A stretch of DNA of 64,000 nt from contig JAUCBN010000014.1 of NCBI GenBank assembly GCA_035048815.1, positions 17,591,501-17,655,500 of the forward strand. Direction: 5' to 3'. The position numbers and the translations under genes are program-made. The number at the start of each line of letters is the position of its first letter. The stretch's first letter is position 1. The notes beneath the pieces are model-generated. The model was not told the origin of the DNA and did not search any database. It saw only the letters and a program-made list of their open reading frames with translations. The DNA is from Abelmoschus esculentus (Eukaryota > Streptophyta > Magnoliopsida > Malvales > Malvaceae). Positions 9,061-22,566 of this stretch are shown in pieces.

Positions 9061-9919
9061 TTTTTTTTATTCGTAAATTTTGGTACTTATTAGCTGTGTG
9101 AATGATTTGAATAGAAGTTTAATCTTAACAAGCAAAACACATGCAAAACGTATTCTTGTGAATATAATCATGTTTGAAATAGATTGTCTAACACAATGAC
9201 CCAAGAATGAAACAAAAAGTGGTGTGTTCGAACAAGAGGGATTATCTTGTTGGAAACCAAATCGACTACAAGAAGCTCAGCATTGGCTCTGAGGGGATTG
9301 GAAATGGATGAAACTTTCTTGATAAGATCTGTAACAGTGGATTCTGACGGGGACAGCTCAATGGATCTGCTAAACCACCAATTGTTCACTTTAATTGGGA
9401 ATACAAGACCATTCCTTTTGTATGTACAGTATAAAAGGAGATGAATTTATGGAGATGGTGGGGGAGAGAGTGATTCTTTTTGGGTTCAGATCGGAAATTG
9501 AAGATAATGGTTTGGAAGGGATTTATACATTCCAAAGTTGTGAAAAAGAAAGGAAAAAAAAAAAAGATTTTTACATGAATTGAGAAGAAAACAAATAGTT
9601 TTTTTTTTTATTCATAAAAACAAAAATAGTTGTGCTGTTTAAAGTCATGATCTCCTTATCAAGAACAGCAACCACTGATGGATATGGTCAATTGATTTAC
9701 AAACACAATAAATGAATTAAGGTTTTGGCCACAGAGTGGATAGCACCAAAAACACACCATTACAGTGTATGGATGTTGTAAAACTAGCAAGTAATCAAAG
9801 AAAAAACAATGCTCGTATAATACACTACAATACAATACCATTCTCTGCAATGGAGCATATCCTCCAAGAGGCTACAAGATATGACAACTTTACAGCTTCC
9901 CATTTCTCTGCATAGGTCT
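9061..9919. other. intergenic region with one unassigned open stretch
   Basis: The minus strand is open over 9168-9389 (73 codons, containing STVTDLIKKVSSISNPL and ANAELLVVDLV). Its composition is protein-like, but I cannot name a family or find splice partners. The rest is AT-rich and includes the 3' flank of the O-fucosyltransferase-like gene. Confidence 0.4.
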
Positions 9920-12900
9920 TCACTCCTCACCTGCTATAAAGTTTGGCACTTCACCTTGGCACAAGTACTCATCACATAAAGATGCTGTTCCCCAGCCCTT
10001 TCGGAGTCTTAAAATGTCCTCCGTGAAGGTTGAACCAGGGGCTCCAATGAACACGCTCGCCATAGAACAGATGGTCTTATCCAGCATTGCTTCCACCTTT
10101 AAGATATCAGTTTAGAGCAAATTCAGATTGACCATACCAAAATAATAATGATATGGATACTGCAGTCTGCAGGGGGACTTTGCAATAATTAAAACTCAAC
10201 AAGTTAATTCAATCCCAGTGTTGTCAAGAACAAAAGGCAGACTACTAGAACTCTTGTATTGCTTTATACATACACATCACACAAGGCAAAAGAAAATGTT
10301 TGCTCGATTGAAAGACAATATATATGTGTGTCTCAGGATGTATATATACATACATATATATAATAAGCTTAAGATACATAACTATGATAATAAATGCAGA
10401 AGAGTAGCCAAATTTTACCTACAAACATGAAATTTTCCTTTTGTTGGCTGATATGCATGAATTGTAGTAAGGTACAGATAATGAAGAAAATTGAGAACTA
10501 AAGAATATAAAAACAACTTCAATTTAAATAGCTTCTTCGATGCAAAAAGGAATACCAAAGGGGATGAGCCATGCACCAAATCAAAAGCCTCACCAGAAAC
10601 GGTCCGAGGCACTTTTGTTTTCTAGCGCAAAGGCACAAGGTCCACAGAGAACCCAATCATCCATAATAACTAATACATGATAGACCTAGCACTAGGATCT
10701 TGTAGGGACAACGTGAAAAAAGAAGAATAAGAAGGGTACACCGCAATAGGAAAACAAGTCTCACTACTTGACAAGCCAAAAGGATAAGCCAACCTTTATT
10801 TTTCAACAGGCTGAACTTGAAATCTAGAAAATCCTGAACTTAAATGGATTTAGGTCTTGAATAGTGAAACTAGACCTGGTCATGTAGACAATTCTAACCT
10901 TTGAATAGAATACAGGATTTTCAAGCCAAAATCAACTCATATTGTTCTTCCTCCTAACACTAAAGTGGATAAAAATCTCACCTGAGGGTCATCCTCAATG
11001 CCATGTCTGTATAACAAGGCATCCCATTTTTCAGCTGAACTACGAGGGGGTCGTTTAACCAGCGGTATCGTCTTCCCATTCAGCACAACCATCGATTGTA
11101 GCAAACCAGTTTCACTTTCTGCTGCATCTGTTGAAAGGTATATAATTGGAGTATTGGCCCTTTCAACCATTCTAGTGATGCAATCCGCAGATTGAGGAAT
11201 AGGGTAAAAGCAACTCGGATTTTTAACATTGCTGAGGCATAAACAAGTAATGTTAGTGACATTTTACCAAAACATCACTCTCAAAGCAAAAGGCCATACA
11301 GATTGACCCAAGATGACACTAAATCAACAATTAATGGCAATGGCCAGAACCAACTTGCTTAGACAAACACTTTCTCGTAGGATGGGAATCTATACACAAT
11401 TCTAGTATTTCACGTCATGTGAAAAGAATAAGACTCAAACTCGTGAAATTCTTAACACTATGGACACAATCTTTCATGCTAGTAAATTCCGAACACTTTA
11501 AAATCAAATCTGATCGATTCCGTTTTCAGAAGAACCATGCCATATACTAAACTAAAACAGATATACTTGACATAACCAAACAACAAAAAATCAAAGCAAA
11601 CTAAAGTTAATGTCATCATTTTAACCTTTGACTTTTATCCTGTAGCATAACATTAAGGCTTAAAAGTAAAAAGATCCTAACTTTCCTACTCAACTTCCAA
11701 TGTTTAAAAGCAAGCGATCACAACAAAATTGAAACCATACCAGAACTTCAAAAATCCATGTCGCCGAAAATGAAGAGCTATAAAATCACTTCCCAAAAAT
11801 GTCTGAATGAACCGTTGAGCAGTCAACAAGATAAGCTTACTCGGCTCTACCAAAGTCTTACACTTATGTGCAATCGGACCACCTGGCTGCGTCACCCAAT
11901 CTGTCTCCACGTCCGCAAAAAAGACATCCCCAATTGCAATAACATCATCCTCCGAAGCAAACTTCTCTTCCACATCCTTAACCGTTTTCGGAGTCGCCTT
12001 CTTAGTATCCTCATTCTTCCAAGCATTCTCCAATTTTCCCATCGAAATTCCTAACGCTCTCAACTTCTTAAAATGGTCTTCGTCCACATAACAAGGCTGC
12101 GGGCTCGAAAAATAGCAAATGAATTTATCAATGTGAACATGATTCTTCTTGATTTCCATGAAGTCTTCGAATGAGATGACAGCTTTTTGCCCAACACAAT
12201 CGTTAATGTGCTCGATATCCAGCACCCGATCATACTGATAATCGAATTTCGAACTGGGAATCACCAAAGTCCGACCCAGAACCGCCGCGAAGAACATGTG
12301 TTTCTCCAAACAAATCAGATGGTTACTCATTTGACCCGACAAGCAAATGGCGAACAAGAATTTATTGGGCTTGGGTTTCCATTCGATTGTTCTTCTTTCG
12401 GAGAATTTCTGGTCGACTTTTCTGCACCGATCAAAACTGTAACCGGCATAGTTGGGGTCCAAAACGGTTCCGTTTTCAATGGCGTCTCCGGTTTTGTGAG
12501 GGGATAAGAGGATTTGCTGGATGTGTTTGTTTAACGTGATCTGATTGAGCAATGCCGCTTTCATGTCATCAAATTGGACGGCTGTGATATTGTTATTAGA
12601 GCTGACGAAAGTGTGATTCCAAAGAGAAAGAAGGGAACTTTGCTGTTGGTTCAACAAGTAAAGAGCTTGGAGTTGGGATTCCTTCATTCGATCTGACACC
12701 GTATTGAATTGAAGAGAGGAGACGTTGGAGGAGAAGAGGGAGCGAATGTCGGCGGAGAAGAAGATAGGAATGATAAGGAGAGGGAGAATAATGGCGAAGA
12801 GGTAACGCTTGTTGAAGGAGAGGCTAAAACGCCGTCGGATTTGTGATTCGAGCTCTTCGATGCGGAAACTGGATCTCGGAGGGTTTGAAGCTCGTGGGCT

Positions 12901-12990
12901 GGTTGGGATTTGGTGAGGGAGGTTCTTGGTGTCGTTCTGGTGGATCAGGGTTTGGCTATCGTCGTCTTCGTCGGATGAATCCCGGTCCAT
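9920..12990 (-). CDS. O-fucosyltransferase family protein (OFUT36-like), 558 aa
   Basis: Three coding exons: 12990-11741, 11231-10982 and 10096-9920. All junctions are GT/AG and phases agree; the first split codon restores the conserved cysteine in GFLKFC. The product is a type II membrane protein: an acidic cytosolic N-terminus, a hydrophobic anchor (about residues 62-79, YLFAIILPLLIIPIFF) and a lumenal catalytic region. The glycosyltransferase region shows CLSGQMSNHLICLEKHMFFA, the HFRRHGFLKFC motif, YLSTDAAESET and the C-terminal FIGAPGSTFTEDILRLRKGW. Family members are Golgi-type enzymes thought to move fucose from GDP-fucose to proteins or wall glycans; the acceptor of this subgroup is not known to me. 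Length and exon pattern look complete. Confidence 0.85.
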
Positions 12991-14298
12991 TGTTTTGCTT
13001 ATAGAGTAGTGAGCCAGTGAGTGGCGGAAATGGTTGAATCTGTGACGATAAATTGGGGAATTTTCAAGATCTGTTTGTGTTGGGTATCTTAAAATGGGGA
13101 TTTATTTTAGGTTTTGATGTGAGAAATAAAAAATAGTGTTGAATTAGTTGTGAGTGATGATGGAAGACTGTCCATTGCGGAGGAAGGAGAAAAGAGTCGG
13201 TGGAAGAAAATGACTCGGTACCATTGTCTTGGGTGGGTCGGATCCACACACCCGATCCAACAAACCGAAGACAGCCACGTGAGAGAACTTTCCTTGAGCT
13301 TAAAGAAAATCGGTTTAGATTTTATTTAATACTAGCAGGCTGGATTTTATTAAGAAATAAAATGATACCATGAAATAACAATAACAAGCTCTTCGTAAGA
13401 AATAAATAAAAAAATTACCTTAAAAATATCTCAAATTACATGCTTGCAAATAGAGTGTTTATACATGCATGTGATTAATATACCTAAATTGTTTATATTT
13501 ATTAATGGCTAATCCAAACATGAAGACAACATTGATGGCATAAAATCAGGAAAAATTATATTACGGGTAAGTCTCGTCACATTATTCATAGGATTAACTA
13601 CTAAAAATCATTCATATAATATTTTTTTCATGTCATATATTTTTCAAACTGAATCATCACTCATATTTTTTGTTAATTTGCTTTAAAAATATTTTTTCAT
13701 TGAAGATTTATTTTAAAAAATATATGACATAAAAAAAATAATGATATGGATAATAAAAAAAATTTAAAATTTATAATAAATCACTAAATTTTTATTTTAT
13801 TTTTAAAATGATCAGTATCGTTAGTTTCTACTATAAACAATGTCATATCACATTAAGTTGTTCTTCCTTAACCGTGCTTTCAATACATAAATAATGACTG
13901 AGGAAGAAAAACTGAACGTACCACATTATTATTTATAATGAAAATTAGCGATAGTGACTGTTTTGAAAATAAAATAAAATTTTAATGATTTTATCATAAT
14001 TTGTAAAAGTAAGTAAGTAAAAATATATATATATATATAATTAAAACATTTTTTATACAGTTAAACTAATAATTAAAGCAGGTTCAAAGAGTGAGATTGA
14101 AATGGGTTAATTTGTTTTAGGTGTTTCGTATTTTACTAATTTGCTAATTGATCCTTTACAGCTTGCCTCAATGGGAAATAAAATAAAATAGAACTTAATC
14201 AGAAAAGAAGAGTGAAATTGTAAAGGTTCTTCTTTCTTAGCTACTTCATTTTCTCCCAAGAAATCAGATTCATCGGGGAAACTGAGAAAACAACAGTG
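12991..14298. other. intergenic region between OFUT-like and PME1
   Basis: The two genes are divergent, so this holds both promoters. It is mostly AT-rich, with an (AT) run near 14023-14039. No further gene or element recognised. Confidence 0.5.
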
Positions 14299-17094
14299 AT
14301 GGATTCAGTGAATTCATTCAAGGGTTATGGTAAAGTCGACGAGGTACAACAACAAGCTTTCAAGCGAAAGACACGAAGGCGTTTAATCACCCTTATCAGC
14401 TTCATTCTCCTGCTGTTAGTAATCATCATCGGCGCCGTCGTCGGAATTTTTATACACCGGAAGAGAGGCAACTCATCTCCCAACACTGTACCCACACCCG
14501 AGTTGACTCCAGCCGCTTCCCTCAAAACAGTTTGTAGTGTGACACAGTACCCGTCTTCTTGTTTCTCCAGCATTTCTCCCCTTGCATCCTCAAATACAAC
14601 TGACCCAGAACTACTTTTCAAGCTGTCTTTGAAAGTAGCCATCGACGAGCTTTCCAGGTTGTCTAAGTACCCCGCCGAGCTAAAAGCTGAAACCAATGAT
14701 ACCCAATTGAAATCCGCTTTACAAGTGTGCGAATCTATGTTCGAGGACGCATTGGATCGATTGAATGATTCGGAAACTTCGCTTGAAGTCGGAGAAGGAG
14801 AGAATCTGTTGTCGGATTCCAAGATCGGTGACTTGAAGACCTGGCTGAGCTCTGCCATAACCGACCAAGAAACATGTTTAGACTCACTGGAGGAATTAAA
14901 CGCTACAGCACACTTCAACGCCACACTTGTTGAAGAAATGAAAGCTGCCATGCAAAACTCAAGTGAATACACCAGCAACAGCTTGGCTATAGTTGCTAGA
15001 ATCTTGGGTTTATTGACCGATTTAAATATTCCGATCCATAGGAGGTTGCTTAGGTTTGAGGAACCAGGTTCAGGCTCAGGCTCACAATTCCCGGCTTGGG
15101 TTAGCCCCGCAGAAAGGAGGCTATTGCAGGATTCCAAGCCTACCCCTAATGTTGTTGTGGCTCAAGATGGTTCCGGGGATGTCTTGACGATTAATGATGC
15201 GGTGAAATTGGTTGGAAAGAAGAACGAATCGAGATTCATCATACATGTGAAGGAAGGCAAGTATGCTGAGAATGTGTTTCTAGATAAGCACATGTGGAAT
15301 GTGATGATTTATGGTGATGGCAAAACGAAGACTCTTATTTCCGGCAGCCTCAACTTTGAAGATGGAACTCCCACCTTTGCTACAGCTACTTTCGGTAAGT
15401 AGTTTTCGATCTTCATTTACCTTGACGAGTACTATTTAGTGTTTACTAGTAGTACATTGGTATTTGCTCTGATTCTGACTATGAAAAGCTTTGCTATGTG
15501 GAATGGTTATTAGGAAATAATCTCAGGTATGGTGTCACTAACAATAGAAATAAGCCCTCAAAATGTTTCTGTGGTCTTTCCCCTCTTAGATTTGTGAACC
15601 TTCATGAATCATAATGATAGCTTAAACCACATTTCAATTTCGTGTTACATTGTGAATTTGTTGTGTTATTCTTTCTTCAAATTAGGGTATTGCACTTTAA
15701 TGTGGTTGACTGCTTTCGAAGTTTTCAATCGACAAGGGTGGAGCCTGGATGTTGGTTGCCCCAGTGTGAAGTTTTCTAAAGGCCTGCAACTGATATACTA
15801 CTATAGTACCTGAATTAGAATTACAATTGATAGGTCTTGGTTCTGTCCTTTAATGCTCCTCTCAAGCCTCATTCATTTGGTGATCTGAACTGAATCACTG
15901 TTCATCTGATGTTGATAAGGATTGTTCAATTTAATGCTTTTATTGTTGGAAGTTTGTAGAAAATTTTTAGCAAAACTGATACTGAAGCCTGAAAAGGTGA
16001 TTTCTATACGCGCTGAAAAGTATGTTGTTTAAAAACAGGTTTCTGAAGACTTCATTTCTTTTTTCCATGAGATTCCTGAAAGGAAAAAAAAAAAAAACTA
16101 AACAAATAATTCAGAGATGCTAATTTGATGAAACATTCCTGGAAAACCTATTCAATACTTAGTTTGCCTTTCTTTATCTCTTCTGGTTTAGAACTTTGAA
16201 CGTGAAAAATAAAGATATCAAAATGGACAGAGCTTAAAGGAATAATTGAATAGAAATGGCCTAAAGACAGGGAATAAATGCATTTCCTGCCGTGTAACAT
16301 GTTGGCTGGTTTTATACTGTTTCTTTTTAGTTGGAATTCAATTGTGAAACCAATCCATAGTTTCATGCATTTGTTTTTGTCAATTATTGATAATGCTTTT
16401 GTGTGACTCACCAGCTGTGGCAGGAAAAGGATTCATTGCGAAGGACATTGGGTTCATTAATTCAGCTGGTGCAGCAAAGCACCAAGCAGTTGCTCTGCGG
16501 TCTGGTTCCGATCACTCTGTTTTCTACCGCTGTTCATTTGATGCGTTCCAGGACACTCTTTACGCCCATTCCAATCGTCAGTTTTACAGGGAGTGCGACA
16601 TTATGGGCACAATTGACTTCATTTTTGGGAATGCAGCAGTTGTTTTCCAAAGCTGCAACATCCTGCCGAGGCAACCTTTACCTAACCAGTTCAACACCAT
16701 CACAGCACAAGGCAAAAAAGACCCTAACCAAAACACTGGCATTTCTATCCAGAAATGCTCATTAACTGCATTTGGCAACCTTACCGCTAGAACTTACCTT
16801 GGCAGGCCCTGGAAAGAGTTCTCCACTACTGTTATCATGCAGTCGAAGATTGGGGCATTCTTGGACCCGGTGGGCTGGAAAGAATGGGTTTCCAATGTCG
16901 ACCCACCCAGCTCCATTTTCTATGCAGAATATCAGAACAGTGGACCTGGATCAAGCGTGGAAAAAAGGGTGAAATGGGCTGGTTACAGGCCCACTCTCTC
17001 CGACGTTGATGCCGGGAAGTTCACGGTGGAAATGTTTATACAAGGCCATGATTGGCTTCCTGATGCCACTGTCTCCTATGAACTTGCTTTATAA
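14299..17094 (+). CDS. PME1: pectin methylesterase with PMEI pro-region, PME1-like, 591 aa
   Basis: Two exons, 14299-15394 and 16415-17094, joined at GGTAAGT and CACCAG in phase. The enzyme removes methyl esters from homogalacturonan in the cell wall. The N-terminus MDSVNSFKGYGKVDE and a signal anchor (about residues 29-52) start a type II pre-protein. A PMEI-like pro-domain (about 75-230, with the VCSVTQYPSSC cysteine pair) follows. Two subtilase-type cleavage motifs come next: RRLLRF and RRLLQD. The catalytic domain contains Gln389 (HQAVALR), Gln411 and Asp412 (FQDTL), Asp433 (IDFIFGN), and Arg496 and Trp498 (LGRPW), so all expected active-site residues are present. An ATG at 14299 is the first in frame. 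The protein looks complete and active after pro-region removal. Confidence 0.95.
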
Positions 17095-18109
17095 TATGAA
17101 AGCTGATCGAAGGTAAGATTTGCGACATGTTCAATCTCAAAACTGAGATGATGGTTTTCTTTTTCTTTATTTTACATTTTTGACACTAAAATTTGTTTGT
17201 AGAACCATATATGTATATTAAATGTAACTCAAATGTATTAAAGCTCAATGCTGATTGCTGCAGATATTTCTTTTATTCGATATCAAAGCTGCAATATCAG
17301 ATAGCAGTTGTGTATATAACTTGGACGCCATACCATTACTTCTAAAGGATGAAAGAAACAAAAGATTATAGAACTGTCCTACTGAGAGTTTATACAGTTT
17401 GTTCTAGTCGAATTTCATATTGTCTCTCTTTTAAACCAAGAATTTCAGATCGTCGAGCTATGATGTTTGACATGTGCAGAGCCGAAAACTTTACTAGTTG
17501 GGCGAAAGGTTCCTTGTTATGGGCTGTGGTTAGAAGGATGTATTATTTGAGTGTGTTTGGTTCGAATCATTTAAGATTATATTCTTAAGAGTAATATTGC
17601 ATTCCGATAGATATTCGTATGTTTGATTTGTAAAAAATAACTCGAGTCGTTAATTGTATTCTCAACAGTGTCAAAGATTCTGGAATATAGGGAGTAATTT
17701 CAGTACCACCTTTTTGTTAAGTGATACTAATTCACAAGTAGTCTTCATTTCTTTTTTGACATTTTTACTCTTCATTTTTATAATTTGATCAATTCCATCC
17801 TTCATCTTATGACATAAACCCGGCTAGTATCAGGGAGTTGATTAGGGAAAACAAGAAGAGGAAAGTTCCGACAGAGGGTTTGGGAGTTGGGCAGATATTC
17901 TTATTGATATATAACCTGCCATTGTTAAAAAGGACTAACTTGTGTTATAGAATTCAAATTCAAGGATTAATGTTATGGAATATAAATTCATAGTTAACAT
18001 GGTCTAAAAAAACTCAAGAACCACGTATTGTTTTGGTAGTATTATTCACTTATTATTAAAGAATAGAGAAAATAAGAGATTTTCTGGTACCAGTAAACTT
18101 TAGGGTGTG
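17095..18109. other. 3' flank of PME1 and spacer
   Basis: 3' untranslated sequence of the pectin methylesterase followed by AT-rich spacer. An open frame at 17349-17588 has no recognisable family. Confidence 0.5.
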
Positions 18110-18960
18110 TGTTTTTTCTAACTTGTGGGACGTGATGAACATGGTAGGGCTTGAGCTAGTAGGCACGCCGCTGGTATGTTGCTGCCGACACTTGAATAGC
18201 CTGGTTCCCAGGGGTTGGAGACGGAACAAAGAGCAACAATGAAGGTTTAGAATAAAAGTGAGGGTGATCTGGTTGCGCAAAGGTATGGGGTCCCGCTGGA
18301 AACCTTAATGTTAGTTTAGAGGAGGTGGATGTTGAAAACCCTAATGGTTCTTCTGGTGAGGAGATGGCTATTGATGAGGATAGCCACAATGGTGGTATGG
18401 TGAAGTCGTCATATGCGGCTGTTGTTGCTGGTTCTAAAGAAGCGCTCTCTGCTGATACGTCTGGTGCAAGTGAGAAAGAGATATCCCTGCGGGAGATGAG
18501 GATGTCGCGATTAACAAGAGTGGATTGTTCCCGACTATCAAGTTTTCAGAGAGGCTCCATGATCTAGTCGACAGAAATATGAGTCGTTTCATCATTGTAC
18601 AACTGCTAGGCCAGTCGATTGGGTACAGGGTGTTATGGAACAAGATTCAGGTGCTTTGGAAGCCAATAGGCAGGGTGCAGTTAGTCGATCAGGATAACGA
18701 CTGCTTCTTCGTGAAGTTTACTGATGCAGAAGACTATAATAGAGCGTTGACGGAAGGGCCATGGATAGTGTTTGGTAGCTACTTGAGAGTGCAACCTTGG
18801 AGTATGGACTAACGTCTCAAACCAGCCAGCTCACCATTAAGAAGAATAATGGCAAGGAGCCAGTAGTTGTCATGGATAAAGCTCGTAGTCTATCTCTCAA
18901 CCATTTTTCATTCCAGAATTTGAAGGTTCTCTGGGGTAGTACTTTGAGGGATAATGGAGT
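18110..18960 (+). mobile_element. LINE (non-LTR) ORF1 fragment, DUF4283-type, broken
   Basis: Two overlapping frames together encode a plant LINE ORF1 protein. The first (from 18325) carries the acidic leader and SYAAVVAGSKE. The second carries DEDVAINKSGLFPTIKFS, a DUF4283 core (IVQLLGQSIGYRVLWNKI, FFVKFTDAEDY, GPWIVFGSYLRVQPWS), then a stop at 18810-18812. A frameshift near 18495 separates the two frames. Another break follows WSMD, after which reading continues in a third frame. There is no zinc-knuckle end and no reverse transcriptase in the window, so this is a dead fragment. Both outer limits are estimates. Confidence 0.75.
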
Positions 18961-19297
18961 AAAATATTATGTATAATAAGCTCATCATTGCTCAAATTAT
19001 ATCATCCATACTTGATTTGTATGTGATATATTTAGCAGATGAAAATTGCAAGTTGGAGATGAACCCTACGAGTTGGCCACTCGGACATACGAGTACTGGG
19101 GCAACCACATGCTAGAACTTGAGAATGCAAACTAAATCCACTTTCAAAAGTTTTTTTATCAGTAGCAACTAAAATATCCAACTGAAGAGTAGAAATATTC
19201 TGCACCACACTGAAAACAAGGTTTCACAGTTTTAATCCCCTTGACAAACACAAGCCTCTCCTCCAATTCATGTTGCATGGGATGAGGAGGAGAATTC
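18961..19297. other. 3' flank of the proteasome gene
   Basis: AT-rich sequence downstream of the minus-strand proteasome gene, probably including its 3' untranslated region. Nothing else seen. Confidence 0.5.
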
Positions 19298-22200
19298 TCA
19301 GAGGCGAGTGATGACAGCTTCCACCTCTGAAGGGGTGTATAGATGGTATGTTGGTGCTACCTTGGCAATATCGACATTGCTGGGAGTCACCTGTAACATT
19401 ACATCGTTCAGTAACCGAGAATTTGTGGGTAAAAATAAACAAATGTGTACAGTTCAACTTCGAAATTGCAAGGATTCGATGTAAAAGTTTACCTTTTCTT
19501 CCATTACTTGCTTTAAAATGGACAGAGCAATTGTTTCGGCTTCTTGAAGAGTTAGGTCCTACATGGGAAGAAAAAATCCATTATTTAGACATTGCTGACA
19601 ATAAAAGCAACATATATAACATATGTAGAGATACGTTGTTTGTTTATTTCAAAATAAAGAGATACCTTGTTGAACTGCTCTTGCAAAGAGCTATCTGCAC
19701 CTTCAGAGCCAGAGCCTATAGCTTTCGCATTGCATTGCCAAAATGTGCCAGAGGGATCGGTATAGTACCTGCAAAACAGAAGATGGAGGTTAACCGAGAA
19801 TGAATTTAACTCAAAGTAGACTTGGTGAATGCAGTCCGATACTTGACAATGCACCTTGGATTAAAAGGTTGGTGCATGGAAACTGTATCATGTGCCAGAT
19901 GCAATACCTCTCTATGCTACTTAATTGTTACAGTAACTTGTTAATTTTTTTAAATTGTAAACTAGCAAAGAGTAATAATCATATACATTATAACTATGTA
20001 ACAAAATATCAGTCGCAAATGACTAGATTTGGAGTCCAGATTAACAAGCCACGGGGAATGTTTCAATTCTAGTGGCAGTAATTTTAATAGGCAGCATTCT
20101 TCATGGAAGTTCCATGTCTAAGTTTTAACCAAATTGCAATAAAGATAATATTATTATCCAGTAACATGATCCTGAAATGTTGATCCTGAAATTGCTGGTG
20201 ACACAGTTTCTTTAGTCCTTCCCATTTGTTGAAATAGATTTTTTGTTCCATAAGAAAGCCAATGCAAATACAAAATAGTTTGATACTTACAAGCTAGGCC
20301 CATTCTCATCATGACCAGCAATGAGAAGAGATACACCAAATGGTCGGGACTGCAGTGGAAAACATTACTATATGTGAATTAACACTTCTAATGTAACAAA
20401 ACAGGAAGAATTCTATATCAAATGAAAAAGAAACACAAGTTTCATTCACATTCCAAAAGGGAAATCGACACCAATGATAACCAAAAACTAGAGAAGTTGA
20501 AAATGAAATTCTCTTCAGGTTGGGTATCTATATAGGGTGTTGGGGCTACACATTTAAGAAGGAAAGGTGAACAATATATCAGAAAGAGGAAGCAACGGAC
20601 AAAGAAAAAATTGGAAACTAGTAAATATTTTAGTATATCTATTCTTTTGAGATGATTTTTTTTGCAAAAATACAATATGAAAGTGGAAAGAGGAGATAGA
20701 AAGGAAGTGTTTCGTGGAAGATTTAGAAACGATGAGAAAGATACTAGAGTAAGGGTAAAGGGAGATCGGGAGATATGATAAGAGGTAAAGAATGAGTATT
20801 TATAGGAAGAGAAAATTACTCTTTATATTTTTAAATATAATAAAATATAAAATGCATTTTTATTATATTCACAAAAATTAATTAATTTTTTAAATAAAAA
20901 ATACTTGGTTACAATGAGGACAAAATAATCCTGTTTCAGATATTCTTTGCTTATTCATTAACATTTTTGACCAACAAAACAAAGTAATAGGATTTCTCTA
21001 TTCCATTTAATCAACCAAACCAAGTAATACACTAATACCTATTCCCACCCTATTCTATATTTCTATTACGACCACATTACTATTTCATTCCCCTCTATCC
21101 AGTTCCAATTAACCAAACATTATGCTTATACATAATTATACAAGTTATACAAAGTGAACCCTCCCTTTATTGCTTATCAAGATGACTAAAAAGAATAACA
21201 AGCAAAGAAAATAAAATAGCAACAACCATACAGAAAAAAATAAGCAGGTGTACCATCGATTCTTCATCTCCTTCGCCAAATCGAAGGGCCAGATCACAAA
21301 GAGCTTGTGTTGTGGACTCAACTGTCATTGGCTCACCATATGAGAATCTGTGGTTCTGCATGAATGTAACAGATGTCAACATAAAACTTACATATGAATT
21401 CATATCTATGTGTAACAACACTGGCAAGTACAGTACCTGAGTCTCAACTCTTGCATGTTCAACAAGTGTGCGTGCATCAGCAATCAACCCACTCATAGCA
21501 CATCCTATATGCTCATCAATTTCCATGATTTTCTCAACACTGCTGGGTTCCTGAGAGGGGATCAAGTACCTGTTAAGCCTGAAAAAAGTGCAACCAACCA
21601 TCTACTTTCCACACAACTAATATCTGGGACACATTCTATGCACCAGATTTGTGGTAGCTTTTGACAAGGGTGTTTCAAGTGAAAGGGGAAGGAAACCTTA
21701 GGGGTATGGAGTAGCATATTAACAAAAAAAGAAAGAAAGAAAAAGAGACAGAAGCTAGTTGAATAGAATACTAGACATGCCTTAGACAATAAGTTACATG
21801 GAGCTGTCAGCAGATTATTGGAGCCAACAATAGTGGGAATACAGGAGGAAATGAGGAATAAACAACTGAGAACTCCATTGCCCATACTCTGATAATCAAT
21901 TCTAGAATAATGAAGATTAACCAACATTCATATGTATTTAAATGAAGTGTTAAAAGTGAGTCCAATAAGACCCTTGCTAATTATAGCTTCGTTCTTCAAG
22001 TAAGTTCACATGTTTAAAGAAGGCATCCTCTCAAGTCTCATCTCACAGTTAAGCAAACAAGACACGATAAAGCAAAGAAGAAAGCCTTTTCCCTCAATTG
22101 CAAACAACTAAACGATAAGTAAACAAGTACCATAGCAGCAATAATCTACAGATATAATAACATTTAATCACGCAAGAGTGAAGCGCATACCAACAGTGGT

Positions 22201-22566
22201 GAAGTAATACGCTTCTCGACAGCCAGCACGACACCTTCTTTTGTCTTCAACCCAATTGCAGTTGAACCCAGCTGCAGTTCAATTCCCAAAAAAGGGTAAA
22301 AAGCCATTTACATTAAAAACGCATCCATGAAATTAAATACACTAACCCTTGAGAAAATCGAAAGAAACAAACAGAAAATGATTTTACCTTGATAGCTTCG
22401 ATAGCATATTCCACCTGAAACAATCTTCCTTCCGGAGAGAATGTATTCACTCCACGATCATACTCAGTCCTTCACAGGCCAAACAGAAAAATAGTTAAAA
22501 AAGAAAGAACTAATTAAAGTTCAGCAGTAACAAAAATACTTTGATTCGGTACCTGGTGAGAAACAT
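19298..22566 (-). CDS. PAE1: 20S proteasome subunit alpha type-5 (237 aa)
   Basis: Nine exons on the minus strand: 22566-22553, 22469-22388, 22271-22191, 21550-21437, 21355-21254, 20349-20291, 19768-19666, 19558-19493 and 19390-19298. All introns are GT/AG and phases close to exactly 237 codons plus stop, the normal length of this subunit. The protein forms part of the alpha ring that gates the 20S core of the 26S proteasome. The alpha signature is intact (YDRGVNTFSPEGRLFQVEYA). Further conserved words are KLGSTAIGLKT, IGCAMSGLIADARTLV, FGVSLLIAGHDENGPSLYYT and GTFWQCNAKAIGSGSEGA. The first exon is only 14 nt, so automatic predictors can miss it. Arabidopsis has two near-identical copies (PAE1, PAE2), and I cannot choose between them. 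Confidence 0.96.

Noticed and set aside
14325..15137. Long minus-strand frame of 270 codons under PME1
   Set aside because: A shadow of the PME1 first exon with no recognisable domain; the plus strand contains the complete enzyme.
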